Shown in pieces: positions 56,341 through 64,000 of a stretch of 64,000 bases of DNA. The notes beneath the pieces were generated by a model that did not search any database, had not been told where the DNA came from, and was given only the letters and a program-made list of their open reading frames with translations. This DNA is from an uncultured Shimia sp. (GTDB lineage Bacteria > Pseudomonadota > Alphaproteobacteria > Rhodobacterales > Rhodobacteraceae), in NCBI GenBank assembly GCA_937897325.1, contig CALCOY010000070.1:30669-94668 (forward strand), given 5' to 3'. Each line of letters begins with the position of its first letter. Positions within the stretch are counted from its first letter, which is position 1. A program made the translations under genes and the position numbers.

Positions 56341-57234
56341 ATGAGCGCCAGCATCGATATTCTTTGCATCGGGTCGGTCCTGTGGGACGTGATCGGGCGC
56401 TCGCCCTCGGCCATGCGGCAGGGTTCGGACGTTGCAGGTCGCATTACGCGCATTCCGGGCGGCGTGGCAATGAACATTGCTATCACGCTGGCGCGCTTCG
56501 GTCTGACCCCTGCTCTGTTGAGCGCGGTTGGTCGTGATGCGGAAGGTGATGAGTTGATTGCAGCCTGCACAGCGCGGGGCATGGTCACCAACATGGTCTA
56601 TCGCTCGGAAGATCTGCCGACGGACCGCTACATGGCTGTCGAGGGGGCGAACGGTTTGATCGCAGCCATAGCCGACGCGCATTCGCTGGAAGCGGCCGGT
56701 GACAAGATCCTGCGCCCGCTGACAGACGGACGTTTGGGATCCGAAAGCGATCCTTATGCGGGTCTCGCCGCGCTTGACGGTAACCTGACGATCAATCTGC
56801 TAAGCGACATCGCAAAAAGCCCGATCCTGAAGGCGGCTGATCTGCGGGTGGCGCCTGCCTCGCCCGGCAAGGCAGAGCGATTGTCACCCTTCCTGCAGCA
56901 GGGGCGCGGCACGCTCTACGTTAATCTGGAAGAGGCAGGGCTTTTGTGTCAGCAGGCTTTCGAGACATCGCAGGCAGCGGCAGAGGGGTTGCTGAAACGC
57001 GGTGCGGCGCGGGTTCTGGTGACGGATGGCGGTGATACCGCGACAGACGGCAACGCCGCCGGCCTGATCGCCCAGACTCCGCCGCAGGTTCTGGTAACGC
57101 GGGTTACGGGCGCGGGCGACACCTTCATGGCGGCACATATCGCTGCCGAACGGCAAGGTGCTGATCGCGAGGCGGCCTTGGCCAGGGCGCTGGAGGCGGC
57201 GGCAAGTTATGTTTCAGGGGTAACACCAAAATGA
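56341..57234 (+). CDS. psuK: PfkB family carbohydrate kinase, probably pseudouridine kinase
   Basis: 297 residues from ATG at 56341. PfkB motifs: ILCIGSVLWDVIGRSPSAMR at the N-terminus, GGVAMNIAITLARFGLTPAL, and the C-terminal VTRVTGAGDTFMAAHIAAER with the catalytic Asp and anion-hole GAGD. The stop overlaps the psuG start (ATGA). PsuK phosphorylates pseudouridine to pseudouridine 5'-phosphate, the substrate of PsuG, which makes this assignment strong by context. No transporter gene for the nucleoside is next to it. Confidence 0.9.
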   Translation: MSASIDILCIGSVLWDVIGRSPSAMRQGSDVAGRITRIPGGVAMNIAITLARFGLTPALLSAVGRDAEGDELIAACTARGMVTNMVYRSEDLPTDRYMAVEGANGLIAAIADAHSLEAAGDKILRPLTDGRLGSESDPYAGLAALDGNLTINLLSDIAKSPILKAADLRVAPASPGKAERLSPFLQQGRGTLYVNLEEAGLLCQQAFETSQAAAEGLLKRGAARVLVTDGGDTATDGNAAGLIAQTPPQVLVTRVTGAGDTFMAAHIAAERQGADREAALARALEAAASYVSGVTPK

Positions 57235-58148
57235 CTCTCTTTACACCATCTGCCGAAGTTGCAGCGGCCTTGGAGAGTGGGGCCCCCATCGTCGCACTTG
57301 AAAGCACGATCATCACACACGGGATGCCTTACCCGCAAAACCTCGACGTTGCTCGGCAGGTCGAAGCGGATGTGCGCGATGGGGGTGCTGTGCCAGCGAC
57401 CATTGCCGTAATGGACGGTGTTCTGCATGCGGGCCTTAGGGATCAGCAGCTAGCGTCACTGGCGCAGGCAAAGGATGTGGCAAAGCTAAGTCGGGCGGAT
57501 CTTGCCATCTGCATGGCCGAGGGGCGCACAGGTGCGACAACTGTCGCCGCCACGATGATCGCCGCACATCTTGCCGGGATCGCCGTGTTTGCCACGGGCG
57601 GGATCGGAGGGGTGCATGTGGGCGCGCAGGACAGCTTTGACATCTCAGCCGATCTGATCGAATTGGCGCAGACCCCGGTCACCGTCGTGGCGGCAGGGCC
57701 GAAGGCCATTCTGGATATTCCGAAAACACTTGAGGTCCTGGAGACCCAGGGTGTCCCAGTAATTGCCTATCGTCAGGATCAGATCCCGGCCTTCTGGTCG
57801 CGGCAATCGGGGCTTAAGGCGCCGCAACGCATGGATGATCCGGGCCGTATCGCAGCCGCCCACCGGATGCGCACGGCCGTCGGATTGCCCGGTGGCCAGC
57901 TTGTCGTGAATCCGATCCCAGAGGTGGACCAGATCACGGCAGAGACGCTCGCCCCGATCATCGCGCAGGCCCAAAGTGAGGCAGACGCTCAGGGCATCCT
58001 TGGCAAAGCGGTCACGCCCTTTCTGCTGCAACGCATTTTTGAGCTGACCGATGGCGCGTCCCTGACCGCAAACATCGCTTTGGTGAGAAACAATGCCCGA
58101 CTTGCCGCTAAAATTGCCAAGCAATTGAGCGTCTTCAGCATTCCGTGA
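57231..58148 (+). CDS. psuG: pseudouridine-5'-phosphate glycosidase
   Basis: 305 residues, full length. PsuG motifs: VALESTIITHGMPYPQNLDV, AKLSRADLAICMAEGRTGAT with TTVAATMIAAHLAGIAVFAT, GGIGGVHVGAQDSFDISADL, and VIAYRQDQIPAFWS. It breaks pseudouridine 5'-phosphate into uracil and ribose 5-phosphate in the cytoplasm. Together with psuK it forms the standard two-gene pathway for salvage of the modified nucleoside from RNA breakdown. Confidence 0.95.
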   Translation: MTLFTPSAEVAAALESGAPIVALESTIITHGMPYPQNLDVARQVEADVRDGGAVPATIAVMDGVLHAGLRDQQLASLAQAKDVAKLSRADLAICMAEGRTGATTVAATMIAAHLAGIAVFATGGIGGVHVGAQDSFDISADLIELAQTPVTVVAAGPKAILDIPKTLEVLETQGVPVIAYRQDQIPAFWSRQSGLKAPQRMDDPGRIAAAHRMRTAVGLPGGQLVVNPIPEVDQITAETLAPIIAQAQSEADAQGILGKAVTPFLLQRIFELTDGASLTANIALVRNNARLAAKIAKQLSVFSIP

Positions 58149-58222
58149 CCGATCAGATGCGCATTGCCATTGTAGAGCTTATCCGCTTCACCTAACTACA
58201 TCGCGATGTTGCTGGACGAGTT

Positions 58223-58954
58223 ATGAACACACCTTTTGATCCAGAAACGCCCAAACGGCCAGGCATGCTGGCCCGTCTTAGGGCGTCTTTCCTGACCGGG
58301 CTGGTCGTGATCGCACCGGTGGGCCTGACGATCTGGCTGATCTGGACAGTCGTCGGCTGGATTGACGGTTGGGTGCTGCCGCTGGTCCCCTACGCCTATC
58401 AACCCGACAAGCTGATCCAGAACCTGCTTGGCCTTGATCCTTCGGTGCAGATCAACGTGCGCGGGATCGGCGTGGTTATCTTCCTGATCTTTACGGTCAT
58501 CGTTGGCTGGATGGCCAAGGGCCTGATCGGTCGGTCGCTGATCCGCTTCGCCGAAAGCCTTGTGGAACGCACGCCCGTCGTTCGGTCAATCTATTCAGGG
58601 ATCAAACAGATCTCCGAGACGGTCTTTGCGCAATCCGAGCGCTCATTCGAAAAGGCCTGCCTCATTGAATATCCACGACGTGGCATCTGGGCGATCGGTT
58701 TCATCTCGACCACCGCGAAAGGCGAGGTGGCAATGCGCTATGACGGAGGTGAATTGCTGAGCATCTTTGTGCCCACCACACCAAACCCGACCTCGGGCTT
58801 TCTGCTCTTTTTTCCTGCCGAAGATGTGATCGAACTGGATATGAGCATCGAAGACTCGGCGAAACTGGTGATTTCGGCAGGTCTTGTCTATCCCAACGGA
58901 AAGGATTCCGAGCCCGTCGAGATCACGCAGCCATCCGGCCCAGTCGCTAAATAA
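58223..58954 (+). CDS. DUF502 inner-membrane protein
   Basis: 243 residues. Two membrane helices near the N-terminus (SFLTGLVVIAPVGLTIWLIW and VVIFLIFTVIVGWMAKGLIG) and a conserved cytoplasmic part containing RTPVVRSIYSGIKQISETVF, FISTTAKGEVAMR-type and VFVPTTPNPTSGFLLFFPAE, which define DUF502. Function is unknown in bacteria; plant homologues (LCV/COV) affect membrane trafficking. It is convergent with the patatin gene and overlaps its end by eight bases. Confidence 0.9.
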   Translation: MNTPFDPETPKRPGMLARLRASFLTGLVVIAPVGLTIWLIWTVVGWIDGWVLPLVPYAYQPDKLIQNLLGLDPSVQINVRGIGVVIFLIFTVIVGWMAKGLIGRSLIRFAESLVERTPVVRSIYSGIKQISETVFAQSERSFEKACLIEYPRRGIWAIGFISTTAKGEVAMRYDGGELLSIFVPTTPNPTSGFLLFFPAEDVIELDMSIEDSAKLVISAGLVYPNGKDSEPVEITQPSGPVAK

Positions 58955-59987
58955 ACATCTCGCGCAGATCGATACTGCTGTCCCTACCGATCGTGTCAAA
59001 GTGTCCCGTCAGAAAAGCATCGGCCGCCTTGTAGCCCGCATCGTGCAACGTGTTGATGATGTAAGCATTCGGCACGAGTTTTGTCGCTACGCTCAGGTCG
59101 TTCATCAGATCATCATCCGCGATCATGTGGACATTTACGCGGGACATGCGCCCTTCTTTCATCGTCCCGTCGTCCAGAAGGCGTTGAACGAAGTTAATCG
59201 CACGCAATTCGCGCAGAAGGGATGAGTTAAAACTGATCTCGTTTATGCGGTTCTGGATCTGCTGGGGGGTCTTCGGAACCTCGTTGCGCTCGAGCGGGTT
59301 GATATTGACCACCACAATATCGTCCGGTAAGCTTTTGCTAAACAACGGAAAAAGCGCTGGATTTCCGGTATAGCCGCCATCCCAGAAAACTTCGTTCCGC
59401 TTGGTCTCTGCATCGTAGATCTCGACCGCCTGAAAGAGAGTTGGCAGGCAGGCCGAGGCCATTATGACATCGCCGGTGACGTCCGCCGCGCTGAAGACGC
59501 GCAATTTACCGTTGCGCACGCGGGTGGTGCTAACAAACAGGGCCGGCCCCACATCCGCGCAGACACAATCGTAGTCAAGGCGTGCGACGATGTCGGTCAG
59601 GGGGTTCTGATAGAACGGCCCGTAGCTGTAGGGCGAGACCATCCGCGACCAAGCCTCACCCACGATGTAGGCGGCGGAGTTTTCCAGGGTTTGTGCCACG
59701 GCAGATGGGGCGAAAGGCCACATCCAGCGTGTCATGCCGGTGTCGTTGACCCCTGCCACTTTGGACCAGAGCCATTTGAGGTTCTCGATGGCCCCGTCGC
59801 GCCCGTTCTGGACAATGCCAGCCTTGACGGCGGCACCATTGAGTGCGCCCGCCGACGTGCCAGAGATCGCGGCTATTTCGATACTGTCATCTTCCAGCAA
59901 CCGGTCCAGAGCGCCCCAGGTAAAAGCGCCATGGGCGCCACCGCCCTGCAGCGCGAGATTAATCTTCTTGGTCTTGCGTCTCGCCAT
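58947..59987 (-). CDS. patatin-like phospholipase
   Basis: 346 residues from ATG at 59987 (MARRKTKKINLALQGGGAHG). The oxyanion loop GGGAHGAFTWGALDRLLEDD, nucleophile motif GTSAGALNGAA and catalytic Asp motif WDGGYTGNPALFPLF (D-G-G) are complete, so a Ser-Asp acyl hydrolase is expected. In Roseobacters this family acts in membrane lipid turnover and polyhydroxybutyrate granule metabolism; a 3-hydroxybutyrate dehydrogenase gene lies 2.6 kb away. Substrate uncertain. No signal peptide. Confidence 0.92.
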   Translation of the reverse strand: MARRKTKKINLALQGGGAHGAFTWGALDRLLEDDSIEIAAISGTSAGALNGAAVKAGIVQNGRDGAIENLKWLWSKVAGVNDTGMTRWMWPFAPSAVAQTLENSAAYIVGEAWSRMVSPYSYGPFYQNPLTDIVARLDYDCVCADVGPALFVSTTRVRNGKLRVFSAADVTGDVIMASACLPTLFQAVEIYDAETKRNEVFWDGGYTGNPALFPLFSKSLPDDIVVVNINPLERNEVPKTPQQIQNRINEISFNSSLLRELRAINFVQRLLDDGTMKEGRMSRVNVHMIADDDLMNDLSVATKLVPNAYIINTLHDAGYKAADAFLTGHFDTIGRDSSIDLREMFI

Positions 59988-60150
59988 AATCCCGCCCCCG
60001 GCCATTTGCCAATGCGTAGCGGAATTTTGCATGCGCAGCAATCACTGCACGAGGGCTGGAAAGGTTGTGTAAACCAATCGTTGACACGATAAACGGGAGA
60101 CTATCTTTTGATTGCCAGACGGCTTTGGTGTTACTTAATCGGGGAAACGA

Positions 60151-61767
60151 ATGACAAGTAAAACACTTGATGTGTGTATCGTAGGTGCGGGGCCCGCCGG
60201 GCTTCAGGCGGCATATCTTTTGCGCAAGAAGGGCTTGGATGTCCGGCTTCTTGAGCGTGGGTCCGGGGTGAGCGGTTTTTTTCGCAAGTTCCCGCGCCAC
60301 CGTAATTTTATCTCGATCAACAAGGTGCATACGGGGCTTGAGGATCCGGATGCCCGGCTGCGTTATGATTGGAACACACTGCTCAATGATGACGGTCTGA
60401 ATGTGGGGGATTTCACCAAGAAATACTTCCCGAAGGCCGACGTCTACGTGGAATACCTCGAACGTTTCGCCGAAAATTTGGGTGACGATGTGATCTTGGA
60501 GGCTGAGGTCGAGAATGTCTCGAAGTCTGGAGACATCTTCACGCTTCACTGCGCGAATGGCCGCAGCTTTAGAGCGCATCACGTGATAATCTCCAGCGGG
60601 GTCACAAAGCCATGGCTTCCAGAGGTCGCCGGGATTGACCTAATCGACAATTACATGACGTTTGATGCGACGCCCGAGCGCTTTGACAACAAGCGTGTCC
60701 TGATCCTTGGCAAGGGCAACGCCGCTTTTGAAACGGCCCAACGGATGATCGAACATGCGGCGTCGATCCACGTGATGAGCCCTAACCCGCTTAAGTTCGC
60801 CTGGAATACGCATTTTGTTGGGCATGTGCGGGCGGTGAACACGCAATTCATCGATACGTATCAACTCAAGTCGCAAAACGCGGTGGTCGATGCGGAACCG
60901 GTCAGGATCGAAAGGGACGGCGACACATTTCTGGTGACCGCAAGGATGACAGCGGCCAAGGATCATGAGATCGTGCTGCGGTATGACCATGTTGTGGGCT
61001 GCACGGGCTTTCGCTGGGATGCCACGGTCCTTGATGAAGCGATCCGTCCGAAACTTCGCCATTTCGACAAGTTTCCGGAGATGACACCGCAATGGGAAGC
61101 GGCTGAAACACCGAACCTGTGGTTTGCTGGCACGATCATGCAAAGCCGTGACTTCAAGAAGACGATGTCGGGCTTTGTGCATGGTTTCCGTCACAACATC
61201 GCAGCGCTGACAGAGTTCATTGCGGGGCGCGTCACAGGCACGCCCTACCCGACCGATGTTATAGACATGGCCGGCGAGGCCCTGGTGGAAGAGATCATCA
61301 ACCGGATCTCGCTTTCGTCGGCGATGTTCCTGCAGCCGGGTTTTCTCTGTGACATTGTTCACATGGACGGGACACGGTATCGGGACATCCCTGTGGACTG
61401 GGCAACGAGCGACCCGGAAGTGCTGGGCACGGAGAGCTTGATGGTAACGCTGGAATTCGGCAATTTCGGTCAGACGCCGACACATGTGCAGCGCGCGCAC
61501 ACCGCCTTCGGGGGAGAACCGGACCCGTTCATCCATCCCGTTTTGAGACATTACCGGAATGGTGAGCTGATAGGGACGACACATCTGTCGGATCACCTTG
61601 ATGCCGATTGGCGACGCCCCGAGGACAAGGAAGATGGTGCTGGCACAGTAACAGCGATGACTTTTGCCGATCTGGGAGAGACCTTGTCGATTGCAGAGGT
61701 CGCCCGCGATCAGATTCGGACTTTTATGCGCGATCAGGGGCTGGTCTTACCAATGGCAGCTGAATAG
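60151..61767 (+). CDS. FAD-dependent oxidoreductase resembling FOXRED2
   Basis: 538 residues. First dinucleotide fold VCIVGAGPAGLQAAYLLRKK at residue 8, then a FRKFPRHRNFISINK region and a second fold VLILGKGNAAFETAQRMIEH near residue 182; a later GCTGFRWD and WFAGTIMQSRDFKKTMSGFV are typical of flavin monooxygenase-like enzymes. The overall order and the FPRHRxFISINK motif resemble eukaryotic FOXRED2 (ERFAD). The extra C-terminal 130 residues are unassigned. Substrate unknown. It starts after a 160-base gap with its own promoter region. Confidence 0.8.
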   Translation: MTSKTLDVCIVGAGPAGLQAAYLLRKKGLDVRLLERGSGVSGFFRKFPRHRNFISINKVHTGLEDPDARLRYDWNTLLNDDGLNVGDFTKKYFPKADVYVEYLERFAENLGDDVILEAEVENVSKSGDIFTLHCANGRSFRAHHVIISSGVTKPWLPEVAGIDLIDNYMTFDATPERFDNKRVLILGKGNAAFETAQRMIEHAASIHVMSPNPLKFAWNTHFVGHVRAVNTQFIDTYQLKSQNAVVDAEPVRIERDGDTFLVTARMTAAKDHEIVLRYDHVVGCTGFRWDATVLDEAIRPKLRHFDKFPEMTPQWEAAETPNLWFAGTIMQSRDFKKTMSGFVHGFRHNIAALTEFIAGRVTGTPYPTDVIDMAGEALVEEIINRISLSSAMFLQPGFLCDIVHMDGTRYRDIPVDWATSDPEVLGTESLMVTLEFGNFGQTPTHVQRAHTAFGGEPDPFIHPVLRHYRNGELIGTTHLSDHLDADWRRPEDKEDGAGTVTAMTFADLGETLSIAEVARDQIRTFMRDQGLVLPMAAE

Positions 61768-61814
61768 CTGTGGCGGGCGATATGCCCGCCCTACCTTGCC
61801 AAATATGGAAACCG

Positions 61815-62549
61815 TCACACGGATGGTTTCTGCCACTCCATCATCATCAGGTAGGGCATATCCGCGTAATTGTTCACCCTTTCTGGTGGACCGCCCTGCG
61901 GTTTCGGTTCGTCGAAGAGCGTCAAGATGAGCCCCTGCTGCAAGAAGAGTTGCATGTAGTGCGACAGCGGCCTGTGCCAATTCTGAACGCGCAGCCCGTC
62001 CCATTCGAACCAGGCCTTGCGCGCTTCGAGATAGCGGCCGAGTGGTCTGAGTATTTCATCCGTGTCCTTGCAGTGTCGTCGCCCGATCATGCTGCTGGAG
62101 GTCGCAAAGCTGGAAAGATTGGCGACAAGTATCCTGCCACCGGGTTTAAGGACACGCGCCATTTCGGGCACAGCCCGGTCTGTTCCATCAATGTCGATCA
62201 GCGACAGGTAAGAGACGACCAGATCGAAATGCGCATCGTGACATGGCAGATCCTCGGCAAAGCCATGCAGGTATTGGCCATGTGGATCCTGCATTTTTGC
62301 CGCGTCGATCATGGCCGACACTGGGTCAAGGCCAGTTGTGGTTACGCCCAGATCCCGCATACGTCGACAAAAGCGGCCCTCTCCGCAACCGATATCGAGA
62401 GCCGTGCTGGCTGCTGCCTGGCGCACGCGCGCAATCATCGGAGCGTCGAGAACAAATTGGCGTGAAAAATCGCCTGCGTCGCCGACCCCTTCGATCCAGT
62501 TCCCAGCAGAACTGGCCCAGCCGTTTTCATCAGGATCACGCTGGTCCAT
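61815..62549 (-). CDS. class I SAM-dependent methyltransferase
   Basis: 244 residues. SAM motif ALDIGCGEGRFCRRMRDLGV near residue 50, then TGLDPVSAMIDAAKMQDP and DLVVSYLSLIDIDGTDRAVP, all typical of the Methyltransf_11 group; PGGRILVANLSS follows. The final third has HRPLSHYMQLFLQQGLILTL, a common C-terminal helix and strand. Substrate unknown. Six bases separate it from the dehydrogenase gene, so they share a transcript. Confidence 0.85.
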   Translation of the reverse strand: MDQRDPDENGWASSAGNWIEGVGDAGDFSRQFVLDAPMIARVRQAAASTALDIGCGEGRFCRRMRDLGVTTTGLDPVSAMIDAAKMQDPHGQYLHGFAEDLPCHDAHFDLVVSYLSLIDIDGTDRAVPEMARVLKPGGRILVANLSSFATSSSMIGRRHCKDTDEILRPLGRYLEARKAWFEWDGLRVQNWHRPLSHYMQLFLQQGLILTLFDEPKPQGGPPERVNNYADMPYLMMMEWQKPSV

Positions 62550-62555
62550 CGAAAT

Positions 62556-63341
62556 CTAGAGCGCTGTCCAGCCACCGTCGACGCTGATTGTCGTGCCGGT
62601 GACCTGAGCCCCCGCGTCCGAGCAGAGGAACACGGCCGTGCCGCCCATCTGTTCGACCGTGGCAAATTCCTTCGAGGGTTGGCGTTCCAGCATGACGTTC
62701 TGGATCACTTCCTCGCGGCTCATGTCGTATTCTTTCATCGTGTCGGGGATCTGCTTTTCCACGATGGGTGTCAGCACATAGCCCGGACAGATGGCATTGC
62801 ACGTGATCGGTTCCTTTGCGGTTTCAAGCGCTGTGACTTTCGTAAGCCCAACGATCCCGTGCTTGGCCGCGACGTAGGCCGATTTGTAAGGCGATGCTGT
62901 TAGTCCGTGGGCGGAGGCGATGTTGATCACCCTTCCCCAGCCTGCCTTGCGCATCATGGGCAGCGCGGCGGCCGAGGTATGGAAGGCCGAAGACATGTTT
63001 ATGGCGATGATCGCATTCCATTTCTCGACCGGAAATTCAGGAATGCCCGCCACGTGCTGAATGCCCGCATTGTTGATAAGGATGTCGCATGAGCCTGCCT
63101 TTTCAACCAGGGCTCGGCACTGATCGTCCTTAGACATATCGGCCTGGATATAGAGGGCTTTTGTACCCGTCTCCTCGCTGATCTCGCGTGCCAGAGCATG
63201 ATCTTCTTCAGTGTCGGTAAACGAGTTCAGAACCACGTCGGCGCCTGCGCGGGCAAGCTCCCAAGCAACCCCCAGACCGATCCCTGAATTCGATCCGGTA
63301 ATGACGGCTGTCTTTCCGGCAAGCGAGATTTCGAATGGCAT
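62556..63341 (-). CDS. bdhA: D-3-hydroxybutyrate dehydrogenase
   Basis: 261 residues, short-chain dehydrogenase fold. NAD site AVITGSNSGIGLGVAWELAR, NNAGIQHVAGIPEFPVEKWN, catalytic Ser-Tyr-Lys in NIASAHGLTASPYKSAYVAA and KHGIVGLTKVTALE, and a C-terminal AQVTGTTISVDGGWTAL. The NNAGIQHV and SAHGL motifs point to 3-hydroxybutyrate dehydrogenase, which turns hydroxybutyrate from PHB into acetoacetate. GGAGG before the ATG is a strong ribosome site. It heads a two-gene unit with a methyltransferase. Confidence 0.92.
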   Translation of the reverse strand: MPFEISLAGKTAVITGSNSGIGLGVAWELARAGADVVLNSFTDTEEDHALAREISEETGTKALYIQADMSKDDQCRALVEKAGSCDILINNAGIQHVAGIPEFPVEKWNAIIAINMSSAFHTSAAALPMMRKAGWGRVINIASAHGLTASPYKSAYVAAKHGIVGLTKVTALETAKEPITCNAICPGYVLTPIVEKQIPDTMKEYDMSREEVIQNVMLERQPSKEFATVEQMGGTAVFLCSDAGAQVTGTTISVDGGWTAL

Positions 63342-63458
63342 GGGAAGTCCTCCTGATCTGGGCGATGCTGCATGTGCGAAAGGTTGCGCAATCGGGTCCG
63401 GATGGCAAACGCTTTCCGGGCGCTAGATGGATGACGGCCAGATTCGAGGAGATATCCA

Positions 63459-63944
63459 ATGAGATACATCTGGATGATGCTTTTTCTATTGTCTTCCGGT
63501 CTGGCGGCAGCGGCGCAAAGCGCCGAAGAAGAGATCCAGGCCGTCATTCTGGGCATCGCCAGGGCGGCGGATGACGGGGAATGGGATCTGTTGCAACAGA
63601 AGTTCGCCGATCATGTCTTGATGAACCAGACGTCGCTTATGGGGGAAGACGGCGGCAGGCCGGCTGAAACGGATGTGATCGGCGACTGGGCGGATCTTCT
63701 GCCGCGCTTTGATTCGACCGAACACCGCATTACCGACATTGAGATCGTCGCGGTTTCGCGGATCACAGCGCGTGCCACGTCGCGCTATCACGCGATCTAC
63801 AAACGCAACGGGAGGATGTGGGAAGAAACCGGTCGTCTGAGCTATCTTCTGAAGCGTGAGCGTAACAGATGGGTGGTGACGGCAATGGATGCAGCACCAG
63901 AGCAAAACAGCGGCCCGTTGACCGATCTGCTGGAAGATGACTAA
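63459..63944 (+). CDS. secreted NTF2/SnoaL-like protein
   Basis: 161 residues. A signal peptide (MRYIWMMLFLLSSGLAAAAQ) precedes an NTF2-like domain: AEEEIQAVILGIARAADDGE, WDLLQQKFADHVLMNQTSLM, and a closing RNRWVVTAMDAAP. The middle has VSRITARATSRYHAIYKRNG on a beta sheet. Periplasmic by inference; function unknown. It faces a terminator of a minus-strand gene beyond the window edge. Confidence 0.78.
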   Translation: MRYIWMMLFLLSSGLAAAAQSAEEEIQAVILGIARAADDGEWDLLQQKFADHVLMNQTSLMGEDGGRPAETDVIGDWADLLPRFDSTEHRITDIEIVAVSRITARATSRYHAIYKRNGRMWEETGRLSYLLKRERNRWVVTAMDAAPEQNSGPLTDLLEDD

Positions 63945-63946
63945 GC

Positions 63947-63975
63947 AAAAAAAACGCCGGCACGAAGCCGGCGTT
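63947..63975 (-). terminator. Rho-independent terminator for a minus-strand gene beyond the right edge
   Basis: A perfect 9-bp stem (AACGCCGGC with GCCGGCGTT, loop ACGAA) has an A-run of six to eight bases on its left, which on the minus strand is the T-run of a terminator. The plus strand has no T-run, so the main direction is minus, though it may also slow plus-strand transcription from the NTF2-like gene. Confidence 0.8.
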
Positions 63976-64000
63976 AAGTTATTGAGGCAGGTTTCATACA

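Noticed and set aside
60640..61596. 318-codon minus-strand frame antisense to the FOXRED2-like gene
   Set aside because: Very rich in His, Arg and Cys without any domain; the plus-strand protein has two canonical dinucleotide-binding motifs.

Overview
The window looks like a piece of a chromosome from an alphaproteobacterium of the Rhodobacteraceae (Roseobacter group). I infer this from the gene families and their order: ChpT and CckA of the CtrA phosphorelay, an OlsB acyltransferase, an L21 with a helix-hairpin-helix tail next to L27 and followed by Obg-ProB-ProA, and the aerobic corrinoid methyl-transfer genes. No database search was possible, so the taxonomic call rests on recognition of sequences. 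Coding density is high, many neighbours share start/stop bases (ATGA, GTGA, TGATG), and there are two tRNA genes and no rRNA.

Layout. 1-9.9 kb: partial olsB, a DUF3553 protein, chpT, then a long minus-strand run read from right to left (two DUF2059 proteins, rplU-rpmA, three acetyltransferases and a LysE exporter, obgE, proB, proA). 10.0-11.3 kb: tRNA-Ser(CGA) beside the scar of an integrative/conjugative element, with a twice-frameshifted serine recombinase and a VirD4/TraG scrap. 11.3-14.3 kb: small regulatory and stress-like genes (DUF2087, NTF2-like, MarR with a palindrome, VOC, DUF1428). 14.7-22.7 kb: an RND efflux pair, an MscS-type channel and a GltS-type symporter. 22.9-26.8 kb: an acetyltransferase and a three-gene operon (HpsN/HisD-like dehydrogenase, LacI regulator, bicupin) with a perfect 14-bp palindrome just upstream. 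27.1-31.7 kb: rlmE, ppx/gppA, and a PF13769 protein-MetF-methyltransferase operon closed by a strong terminator. 31.9-36.7 kb: a chemotaxis operon (STAS, cheY, cheA, cheW, cheR, cheY and a small unidentified gene) without cheB, cheD or a receptor gene. 37.0-45.2 kb: cckA, rsmB, guaB, a RACo-type corrinoid activator and a methyltransferase. 45.2-50.1 kb: tRNA-Gly(CCC), ndk, an ABC-F ATPase, a PDDEXK-like putative nuclease and two broken secreted-protein genes. 50.2-64 kb: M32 carboxypeptidase and heme A synthase, trmJ, thiE, a divergent HupE/DUF4198 pair whose start codons overlap, pseudouridine catabolism (psuK-psuG), DUF502, patatin, a FOXRED2-like flavoprotein, a methyltransferase, 3-hydroxybutyrate dehydrogenase and an NTF2-like secreted protein.

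How parts work together. CckA (37.0-39.3 kb) and ChpT (0.8-1.4 kb) would pass phosphate to CtrA, encoded elsewhere. An exact TTAA-N7-TTAA CtrA-type box lies upstream of cckA and a one-mismatch version lies upstream of the chemotaxis operon, which fits CtrA control of motility known in this family. The MetF-like and methyltetrahydrofolate methyltransferase genes and the distant RACo gene belong to one corrinoid C1 pathway, but the substrate methyltransferase and corrinoid protein are not in the window. The most interesting unexplained pieces are the small last gene of the chemotaxis operon, with a CheZ-like DxxxQ helix, and the LacI-controlled HpsN-like/bicupin operon.
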